Part shown: in pieces, positions 21,251 through 28,156 of the stretch
How the letters are laid out: each line of letters opens with the position of its first letter
How positions within the stretch are numbered: the stretch's first letter is position 1
Source: a virus
Direction: 5' to 3' (one strand)
Length of the DNA stretch: 28,156 bases
Virus record (IMG/VR): IMGVR_UViG_3300000235_000016
Location: 1-28,156 of that record
Position numbers and translations under genes: made by a program
The notes under the pieces: model-generated
Told to the model about the DNA's origin: nothing
The model's database searches: none
Seen by the model: only the letters and a program-made list of their open reading frames with translations

Positions 21251-22804
21251 TTAGTTGATCATTAATGTTGAATAACTGTTGTCTTGTAAGCAATTATAGC
21301 TGTTGTCTAATAATTTCCCGTTATCAAAAATCAATTCGCCCGAGCATGACCCCGTCCAACTTACGCGTGAAACATGGCAATATGCTGACAAATCAAGCGT
21401 TATCGTTGTATTTTCTCCCACATCGAGCAGAATCGGATATACTTTCACAATTGCAGGGTTCGTGTCAGTGGACAGAACTACTTCGCCTACACCGTCAATC
21501 AACTCGAATGTGTCCGTTCTTACAATAGTAAGCGAGAACAGTTCAGTTATTGTATTATATTCGGCATCTTGGCATCGGAATTTCGCCTGCGGAATACCCA
21601 AAAATGGCGTTTCAAGGAAATCAGAATAATGACCTTCGTTATACGCAGTCTTATATTTGAACTCGAAAGAAAAAAGATAGTTCTTGTCTTGATATACTTT
21701 CAACGAATCTGACTGCGGAATAATTTCTACAATGTGATTCTTATACGCCTCATACACTTCTTCGCTGAGAAGTAATTCAGTCATATAATCTTGCGCGCGC
21801 TGTGCGTTCGTATATTTCGAGTTCATCCAACCCGAATTTGTTGTTTTTTCGGAATCGTAATTCACGAAAAATACGCGGTTCTGTCCTTCGTCCGATATGC
21901 CGCTTTCACGGTTGAACTTGTTTTCAACCTCCGAAAGGCCGTGCAGCAACACACAATCGTAACCGCCTAAGCTGTTGTGAAATATGAATTGCCGCGCGAA
22001 GTGCATGTAACTGCGATCAATCGTATAAGTTTTCGTTTCCGAAACTTGCTCGAATGTTACGCCCGAACCGCCCAACACATAGAAATCGAAACTGACAATC
22101 AGCTTATCAATCTCATATTGTTCGAGTTGGTGTGCGAAAAATGAAGCATTTAATGTATAGACTGTCCACTCCGTTGCCGTAATTGCTGCGGATGTGATTG
22201 TCTGCGTGGTTGCATCGTCGAATGACAGCACGAATTGATATTTCAATTCTGCCAACAGCGTATTGAGATAATATAACATCTCAATTTGTGTCGGCATAAG
22301 CTTTTTCGGCATCTGCCAACTAAGGAATCGGTTTTCTGTACCTATTAATTTCGATAGAAACGTATAGCCCTTAGTGTCATAATATTGTAAAAGTGCACGG
22401 CTTAGTCCGCCGTTGATTGCGAAAAAGTTAGTTGAAATTATTGCATCCCAAGGCTGATTATAACTGTCGTAAGTCTCAAAAAACTTGAATGTATATTCAG
22501 AAGTAAGACCGGCATCAATAATGTCGGTTACAAAAAGGTCTGATAATATAAATTGTTTGCGAGTATCATTCCGAAGATATTCTGAAATATCCATTGTAAT
22601 GACTTGATTTTCTTGCACAATGAAAGAATCCTCTGCAAAAGGGAGATAATATTCGTTAATATAAGGGTTGAAAATTTGGACGTGAAGCCTTCTTATTATG
22701 GCATCGGCATAATATATAGATTTCGGACCAATAGAAATCACAATCTTAGCAGGATTATCGCTGAGGATTACTTTTTCCGGATATGATTGAACTACGAAAC
22801 TCAT
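21251..22804 (-). CDS. Tail/baseplate structural protein (517 aa)
   Basis: A 517-residue protein rich in Tyr, Phe, Asn and Thr with alternating beta pattern, starting MSFVVQSYPEKVILSDNPAK. Features include YYADAIIRRLHVQIFNPYIN, LSFDDATTQTITSAAIT and a beta-rich C-terminus LLDVGENTTITLDLSAYCHV that includes Cys residues. It is typical in size and place of Bacteroidota phage tail proteins coded between the tape measure and the tail spike, but I cannot assign a specific baseplate role. The next gene starts 1 nt after its stop. The 44-bp gap upstream to 22849 shows no features. Confidence 0.65.
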   Translation of the reverse strand: MSFVVQSYPEKVILSDNPAKIVISIGPKSIYYADAIIRRLHVQIFNPYINEYYLPFAEDSFIVQENQVITMDISEYLRNDTRKQFILSDLFVTDIIDAGLTSEYTFKFFETYDSYNQPWDAIISTNFFAINGGLSRALLQYYDTKGYTFLSKLIGTENRFLSWQMPKKLMPTQIEMLYYLNTLLAELKYQFVLSFDDATTQTITSAAITATEWTVYTLNASFFAHQLEQYEIDKLIVSFDFYVLGGSGVTFEQVSETKTYTIDRSYMHFARQFIFHNSLGGYDCVLLHGLSEVENKFNRESGISDEGQNRVFFVNYDSEKTTNSGWMNSKYTNAQRAQDYMTELLLSEEVYEAYKNHIVEIIPQSDSLKVYQDKNYLFSFEFKYKTAYNEGHYSDFLETPFLGIPQAKFRCQDAEYNTITELFSLTIVRTDTFELIDGVGEVVLSTDTNPAIVKVYPILLDVGENTTITLDLSAYCHVSRVSWTGSCSGELIFDNGKLLDNSYNCLQDNSYSTLMIN

Positions 22805-22848
22805 ATTGATGCAAAATTAAGGAAGTAAGACTTCTAAAAAAGGACAAA

Positions 22849-24672
22849 TCAGAAACGAATTGCTGTTGCCTTAACTACTGAAACTCCATTATTACTCAAG
22901 TTATATTCCAAGTCCGTAATGAAATAGGTATTTTCCCCTATTTTATATTTTTTTGTGAAATCGAAATTAAAAATATCTGCCGCATTCATATACAGGTAGA
23001 TTGTATATTCAGCATCAACATCAAGATACCAAGTTAGAAACTTTTTCCAGCGTTCGTAATAAGACCATTGTGCCGAGTAGCTTATCGTATCTTTTTCATC
23101 TTCCGGAGCATCGCCTGACGGAGGAACTCCAAAGAAATACCCGGAAGCTGCGTATGGAATATGTCTGAAAGGCAATGCTGTCATATCATTCGAAAAGTGA
23201 AACATATACCGTAATGAGAAATCGTTATATGGATATTCCGTGCCATTCCGGTTAAGAGCGCCTTGAAAAAAGTTTCCTTTCTGTTTAACTATCGGTAATG
23301 CTCTTAGATTCGATTGGTTCTGACCGTATAACCAGTGCGATATTGAGCAAGAAAATAGTGGAATTTTCACGTCAAGATTGCCGGAAAACATTCCGTTAGA
23401 AATTGCAACATTACGAAATTCTTGGAAATTACCTGAACCTTCCGGAAGGACTTGCCATTCTTCGCCTTGACTAAGAATGGAATATATACCGGGCGGATTT
23501 TCAAAAAAAACAAGTGTTTTTGTATGATCCATCCGATAAGTGAATCTTGCGAAACCTATGGTATCGTACACTGTATAATTCCCATATACAGGATAATATT
23601 CTAACGATGGTAATTCAATATGACTATGTTGGGACTGCGAAAAATCAGGATAATTAGATGCAAATGAGTCAGCACTATCACGTTGCACAGAAATTTCCCA
23701 TCCGTCTGCTTTGCCTGTAATTTTCTTCGTTGTAGTCTTGACATGTTTCGACGAATAATCGATATAACTTTCTGTCATAATCATATCGTATCTCGAAATT
23801 AGTATAGCATGACCATGCCGCACATTGAGAAATAAATTCCAAAAATTTTGTATTGACAACAAAAACTCCGTAACGGGTGTACGCGGAACATGATTCTTCG
23901 CATTATAGGTTCCGAAATCTATCTCATGCCTTGCATATACAATTGTATTAACGGTGAATAGAAGTTGTTTTGGAAACCACGTTAGGAATTGATTATCAGA
24001 AACCTTAGATTCATATAAGGTAATGAAATTCGATAACACCTTATATAAGACATCATCGACAAAAGGGAATGGCGTAACTGCAACAGGATAGTTATATTTA
24101 AAAAAGAATTCATAAGCTTGTGATTCAATCGAATTCACAGTATTCTGTTTCTCAAACGCATCTTTCCAAACACCGCCTTCAACTGTCTTATAATTTTCAT
24201 ATATAGTGTCCTTAAAAAAATCTTCGTTCTGAATCGTAGCCAAAACATATCTCTGCGGATACCGCGTTCCGTTTTCCGCGAACGTTGGCAAAATAAATTC
24301 GCAGTCGTCGCCATAGTCTAAGTCTGTGAGCAGCTTGTCTTTTATTTGGTGATAGAAACCGCCGTTATTCACGAAAATAGTGAACTCAATCGACTTCTGA
24401 CTAATTTCTTCCGCACGCATAATGCCGCGTGCAATCGGAATACCGTGAAAAATTACTTCTGCATCGCCCTCAATAACTTCGTTTTCGTGTTTTTCAGGTC
24501 GAAATGCAAACCCAAAAATACGCTGATTTCGCACCGACATCGGAGCCGAAACAGGTAAAGAATAGCCACCTTCTAATTTGTCGAACGTGAATACATTCCC
24601 GTGCTCAACGATAATAATTTGAAAATCGTCCGGCAGTTCAATGGGCTGTGAGTTGAAGCGAATTTCGAGCAT
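22849..24672 (-). CDS. Tail/baseplate structural protein (607 aa)
   Basis: A 607-residue protein starting MLEIRFNSQPIELPDDFQII, then FDKLEGGYSLPVSAPMSVRN and QRIFGFAFRPEKHENEV. This opening (small beta domain, a Pro-rich SLPV/SAP turn, then an FGF/R run) is similar to one I remember from Bacteroidota phage tail proteins following the tape measure. The rest is aromatic-rich and beta-structured, with GIPIARGIMRAEEISQKSIE early and YKIGENTYFITDLEYNLSNN near the end. It would be a distal tail or baseplate hub component. Its ATG overlaps the stop of the upstream gene (TAATG), indicating coupled translation. Confidence 0.68.
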   Translation of the reverse strand: MLEIRFNSQPIELPDDFQIIIVEHGNVFTFDKLEGGYSLPVSAPMSVRNQRIFGFAFRPEKHENEVIEGDAEVIFHGIPIARGIMRAEEISQKSIEFTIFVNNGGFYHQIKDKLLTDLDYGDDCEFILPTFAENGTRYPQRYVLATIQNEDFFKDTIYENYKTVEGGVWKDAFEKQNTVNSIESQAYEFFFKYNYPVAVTPFPFVDDVLYKVLSNFITLYESKVSDNQFLTWFPKQLLFTVNTIVYARHEIDFGTYNAKNHVPRTPVTEFLLSIQNFWNLFLNVRHGHAILISRYDMIMTESYIDYSSKHVKTTTKKITGKADGWEISVQRDSADSFASNYPDFSQSQHSHIELPSLEYYPVYGNYTVYDTIGFARFTYRMDHTKTLVFFENPPGIYSILSQGEEWQVLPEGSGNFQEFRNVAISNGMFSGNLDVKIPLFSCSISHWLYGQNQSNLRALPIVKQKGNFFQGALNRNGTEYPYNDFSLRYMFHFSNDMTALPFRHIPYAASGYFFGVPPSGDAPEDEKDTISYSAQWSYYERWKKFLTWYLDVDAEYTIYLYMNAADIFNFDFTKKYKIGENTYFITDLEYNLSNNGVSVVKATAIRF

Positions 24673-25112
24673 TACTTATGTATATCGTTGAATTTTTTCG
24701 AGTAGAATTCCGTTATCACTGTTAGTTTTTCGATGCTAGATGCAAGTAAGACGTTCGATTTCGAGAACATATCGAAACTATCTGAAAACTTGGAAATTAC
24801 CTTAGTATTTTCAACAATTACAGATAAGTTCTGCTTCGTATTATCCTCCATGTGGTCAATGAATCGCGTAGAAATAACATTCATTTCCTTGATAGCTTCG
24901 TCGCGTTCCTTATATGCCCTGTCCATTGCATTCTTATAATCAATATCGCGCTTTTCTTGTAGTTGTTGATCTTTTTTCGCTTGGTAACGAATAATGAAAA
25001 TCGAAAATGCAAGCATAATTCCGAAGGAACCATAATCAAGAAGTTTCATTTCGGGTGAAGCAACATCCACAGGAACTTGCAACAGAATTGAAAAGAGAAG
25101 ATACATCAACAT
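24672..25112 (-). CDS. Small membrane/coiled-coil protein, holin-like candidate
   Basis: A 146-residue protein. It opens with a hydrophobic segment MLMYLLFSILLQVPVDV, and a second, GSFGIMLAFSIFIIRYQ (about 28-44), is a likely membrane helix. Residues 45-80 form a highly charged helix (AKKDQQLQEKRDIDYKNAMD) and 80-146 a Ser/Val/Lys-rich coiled coil. BhlA/holin-like and tail-associated membrane proteins have this layout, and lysis genes are often coded near the tape measure. No endolysin is recognised in the window, so the holin call is tentative. It overlaps the next gene. Confidence 0.6.
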   Translation of the reverse strand: MLMYLLFSILLQVPVDVASPEMKLLDYGSFGIMLAFSIFIIRYQAKKDQQLQEKRDIDYKNAMDRAYKERDEAIKEMNVISTRFIDHMEDNTKQNLSVIVENTKVISKFSDSFDMFSKSNVLLASSIEKLTVITEFYSKKFNDIHK

Positions 25113-25166
25113 AACTCAATAACTTTAATACAAATTTCTAAAAAAAATCAGAGTGCAAAAAGGACA

Positions 25167-28156
25167 TTACAACACCGAAGTATCGTTTCTTACCTTGTTA
25201 ATTTTCGCCTCGTAATCCTCCAAATCCGTATAGACAATTTGCGCTTTCAGTTTTCCCTTGAAATTTTGTAAGTCCGAACGCATGTTTCCGAGTTCGGAGC
25301 GCATCGCACGCAGTTCGGCAATCATTTCGGAGTTATCCGCATGCATCGTTGCAGGAACATTCGTTCCTGCAGTTTGGTATTTCCCGCGTGCGCGCTGAGG
25401 CACACGCAAACTACGCATCCTTGATATAGCCTGCGCATGATCCATTACCGTCATGCCGTATCTGTCCGTTTTCACATTATATAAGGTGCGATTGTCCACC
25501 ACGAACTCCGGCTCTTCCGCTACCAATGTAGGCTTGCGCACAATGCCGGTGCTGAGTGTCGGAACCAACGGCGCGGCGTAATGTTTGCCGTCATCCTCAC
25601 CTACTACGTCATACTTTCCGTCGGCGAGCTGCATTACAGCATTGCGCTGATTGGTAGCGGCTAAGGTCGATGCGCCGGCTTGCGCAGTGAGCGCAATATA
25701 CGCAAGACCACCAGCAATAGGATTAGTCAATGCAAGTGCGGCGGCTTCCATGTAGGCTTTGGCGGCTGTAGCAGCAATTTGCGCGAGTGTGATTGCAAAT
25801 TCAATATCGGCATATTTCTTTTGGATTTGCTTTTTCTTCTCCTCATCATCGCCCACACGTTGCAGTTCACGCTCTTTGGCGGCGTTCGTCAATGATTCGC
25901 TTGCGCTGATAACTGACGACATTTGCGACAAGTTCTCTCTGCGGCGTTGCATTTCTTCATCGTGCGCGGCTTGGGCTTGCGCATCCAATTGCTTCAGATG
26001 TTCCGTTCGCAGAATGAACAATGCCTGTTCGTATTCCGCTTCTGTCAGTAATTCTTGATCCTTATATGCTTTCAGTTGGTCAAGCTGCTGTTGATATTTG
26101 TCTGCATCGCTAATAAGTCCGTATTGCTCCCGAATGGATTGAATCATCTCTGTATGTTCTTTTTCCTTAGCTTCGAGATACGCCTTTTTCTCGGCATCGC
26201 GCACGGTTTCAAGGTCGGAAATAATGCGCAGATATTCCTCACGTCTGGCGACATCTTCGGATGCGAACTTCGTTGCGGCATCAATTTGCTTTTGATATTT
26301 TCCGTCAATTGCCGCAAGTTCAATTTCGTTCAATCGTTCCTGTTCGGTTACGATGCCGCGTTGCGCTTCGGTTACGAATGCCTCAATATCTTGGTAGCGT
26401 TTCAGTAATTCGTCTTGATATGCCTTTTCATTCTCGATACGTTTGGCGGTATACGCGGCATCCAATTGCGAGAGTGCATAATTCTTTTGCTCTTCCGATA
26501 CTTTCGCCATCAATATTTTCTCCTGCTCTTTCGTGAACCAGATTTCCAATTCAGCCGCAGCGCGTTTGCGCTCGTCCTCAATTGCATTGATGTTTAATTG
26601 TTGAATGAGCTCGAAAAGCATACGAGAATCATCGGCTTTGGCTTGGGCGTTTGCGGTTCCGCCTCCTGTCCCATTCCCTGAATTTGCCGCTTCTTCGCTT
26701 CCTGTTATAAGCGTAGAATAAAATTCTCCTATACTTTTTTTCCCATTTTCAAACTCAAGTGCGGCACGTTTTGTATCCGAAACAAGATTCCGAAGATTAT
26801 CATCAATAATACTATATCCTGTCGCAGACTGAACTGATGCGCTTATCTGATCGGCTGTTAAGCCGGCATTTGCCGCAGCTTGAAACCAAGCGAAATTAAA
26901 CGTATCAAGTCTATCAATAACAGATGGTTTAATCGTTTCATTGAAAATTTTAAAAATTTCACGTTGTGACCTTAAGTATTCCTTGTTTAGATTTATAAAT
27001 TCCTCTTTTTTACTTTCAATCGCAATATTTTGTAATAATGCCTCATTTACTGCTTTTTGAGCTTTTTCAATATCTTCTAATGAAGTCTGCTGTGTAAGAA
27101 GATTAGGCAAATATGTTTTATATTTTTCGTTAACAGCCTTCAATACATTGTCGTAAGATTGCGTGCCTTTTTCTGTTGTTTTCAGCATCTCAAAAAGAGC
27201 ATCACTTTCGCCGACAACCTCAGCCATTTTTTCAGAATATATATCACCTGCTTTTGCAAGATTAAGCAGAGGTTTTTCAGCTTCTTTAGCCTTTTCACGG
27301 AATAATATAAAAGCCGTAATTGCAGCAGCAACTCCGGCTATTATCAAACCCCAAGGCGTTTTTTTCATTGAAATACTAAGAAGGTCGTTGGCTTTTTTCA
27401 AGACTAATGTTGCTTTTTCTTGCAAAAAAGTTGCAATTGTCGCACCTTTCGTAACGACAGTATAAGCTACAATTCCGGCAACAGCAATTTTCAAATACTT
27501 CGCAAACGTGTCCCAATTTTTTATAATCGTAACCAACACTTTCAACAAATACGAAAACGCATTCGTACTGAATGTGAGGGCAGGGGCGAGCTGTTCGCCC
27601 AGCACAATCGCATTTTCTTGGGCGCGGTTTTTTGCCTGTTCGAGTTTGGCGGCGTTATTATCTGTGTTAATTGCTGCTTGCTCAATTGCCGTGTTCGTGC
27701 CGGTAACGGCTTTTGTCAGTTCGTCGTATTTTAGGATGTTGCCAAGCAAAATAGAACCTACCGTAATATTTTCAGCACCGAACAATTTCATTTTCAGCGC
27801 ATCTTTCTGCGCTTCCGTGCCTTGTTTTTCAAGTTGTGCGTTCGCTTCTAACAAAGCATCGCGCATGTTGAACGTGCCTGATGCGTAACCCACGCCGGTT
27901 TGTTTTAATTTCAATAATGCACCACGCAATTTCGTTCCGGCTTCTTCCGAATAGATTTGTTTGTCACCCAAAACCTCCAATGCCGCAACCGTTTCTTCGA
28001 GAGTCATGTTGCTTTCCGATGCCACCGTTCCCACGTTCTTGAACGATTCTCCAAGGCTGTCCACCTCCGCACTGCCTGCCTTCGAGCCTGCCGCAAACAC
28101 ATTGATAATACGGCGACTTTCATCTGCGCCAAGTCCGAACTGATTCATGGCGGCGG
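25167..28156 (-). CDS. Tape measure protein, N-terminus outside window
   Basis: The frame is open to the right edge (Ala-Ala before the Met at 28148), so the true start is beyond the window. The visible ~995 residues begin with the phage tape-measure core: FGLGADESRRIINVFAAGSK, SESNMTLEETVAALEVLGD, and TKLRGALLKLKQTGV (TP901-1 core-type). A hydrophobic stretch at about 219-240 (LKIAVAGIVAYTVVTKGATI) and another at 265-283 (PWGLIIAGVAAAITAFILF) are the membrane-active parts typical of these proteins. Residues ~500-800 are a long coiled coil of Gln, Glu, Lys and Ala. The C-terminus ends in a charged helical part after an Ala-rich run TLAQIAATAAKAYMEAAALA. It sets tail length and helps DNA enter the cell. 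Confidence 0.88.
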   Translation of the reverse strand, partial: AAMNQFGLGADESRRIINVFAAGSKAGSAEVDSLGESFKNVGTVASESNMTLEETVAALEVLGDKQIYSEEAGTKLRGALLKLKQTGVGYASGTFNMRDALLEANAQLEKQGTEAQKDALKMKLFGAENITVGSILLGNILKYDELTKAVTGTNTAIEQAAINTDNNAAKLEQAKNRAQENAIVLGEQLAPALTFSTNAFSYLLKVLVTIIKNWDTFAKYLKIAVAGIVAYTVVTKGATIATFLQEKATLVLKKANDLLSISMKKTPWGLIIAGVAAAITAFILFREKAKEAEKPLLNLAKAGDIYSEKMAEVVGESDALFEMLKTTEKGTQSYDNVLKAVNEKYKTYLPNLLTQQTSLEDIEKAQKAVNEALLQNIAIESKKEEFINLNKEYLRSQREIFKIFNETIKPSVIDRLDTFNFAWFQAAANAGLTADQISASVQSATGYSIIDDNLRNLVSDTKRAALEFENGKKSIGEFYSTLITGSEEAANSGNGTGGGTANAQAKADDSRMLFELIQQLNINAIEDERKRAAAELEIWFTKEQEKILMAKVSEEQKNYALSQLDAAYTAKRIENEKAYQDELLKRYQDIEAFVTEAQRGIVTEQERLNEIELAAIDGKYQKQIDAATKFASEDVARREEYLRIISDLETVRDAEKKAYLEAKEKEHTEMIQSIREQYGLISDADKYQQQLDQLKAYKDQELLTEAEYEQALFILRTEHLKQLDAQAQAAHDEEMQRRRENLSQMSSVISASESLTNAAKERELQRVGDDEEKKKQIQKKYADIEFAITLAQIAATAAKAYMEAAALALTNPIAGGLAYIALTAQAGASTLAATNQRNAVMQLADGKYDVVGEDDGKHYAAPLVPTLSTGIVRKPTLVAEEPEFVVDNRTLYNVKTDRYGMTVMDHAQAISRMRSLRVPQRARGKYQTAGTNVPATMHADNSEMIAELRAMRSELGNMRSDLQNFKGKLKAQIVYTDLEDYEAKINKVRNDTSVL

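Noticed and set aside
1-28156. TAG codon reassignment as in some crAss-like phages
   Set aside because: TAG ends the genes at 6607, 7605 and 9955, and the first two are followed directly by terminators, so TAG is a true stop.
1-28156. tRNA genes or CRISPR arrays
   Set aside because: No cloverleaf with a recognisable T-arm and no regularly spaced identical repeats with unique spacers were found by eye; the array at 2626-2967 has conserved loops and joints, uneven spacing and self-complementary stems, which is unlike CRISPR.

Overview
The window looks like most of a tailed phage or prophage (Caudoviricetes) of a Bacteroidota host. Three things point there. The head, packaging, tail and replication genes are recognisable. 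Upstream elements fit the Bacteroidota promoter form TTG/TTTG-N17-20-TAnnTTTG (for example TATCTTTG at 314-321 and 2324-2331). Start codons sit in A/T-rich leaders without clear Shine-Dalgarno sites. TAA, TGA and TAG are all used as normal stops, and two TAG stops are followed directly by intrinsic terminators, so the genetic code is standard. Almost every gene is on the minus strand, so transcription runs from the right edge towards the left.

Layout from right to left. (1) 28156-19440, tail block: C-terminal part of a tape measure protein, a small membrane/coiled-coil protein, two large tail or baseplate proteins, a beta-helix tail spike and a small downstream protein. (2) 19443-18736, the only plus-strand island: a tyrosine-recombinase C-terminal fragment and a broken HTH repressor-like gene (no start codon, internal amber), next to palindromic operator-like sites. 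This reads as the wreck of a lysogeny module. (3) 18609-12174, early/replication block with overlapping stop/start codons: small proteins, an XRE-like protein with a DnaA domain IV-like C-terminus, a 1245-residue primase-helicase, a collapsed C5-methyltransferase remnant, a DUF5131 radical-SAM-like protein and a DUF3310 protein. (4) 12073-11501: one AT-rich ORF framed by about 30-bp inverted repeats, followed by a terminator. (5) 11443-10931: non-coding, with a cluster of CTACA/TGTAG motifs and a promoter. (6) 10930-2966, head and packaging block: two small proteins, an S49 protease with a likely nested scaffold, the major capsid protein with its own terminator, a second structural protein with its own terminator, several small genes, a PLD-like protein, two small-terminase candidates and the large terminase. 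(7) 2965-2501: an unusual array of alternating hairpins between the terminase stop codon and a terminator. (8) 2331-1, accessory block: a coiled-coil protein, a DUF932 protein and a partial gene cut by the left edge.

The strongest candidate for something undescribed is the array at about 2626-2967. Two hairpin classes alternate (A-B-A-B-A). Loops and joining segments are conserved, while stems differ in sequence but stay complementary, which is the pattern expected when structure is selected. The inverted-repeat-bounded ORF at 11501-12073 and the collapsed methyltransferase are the next most interesting. No portal protein was recognised; it is either outside the window or too divergent to see.
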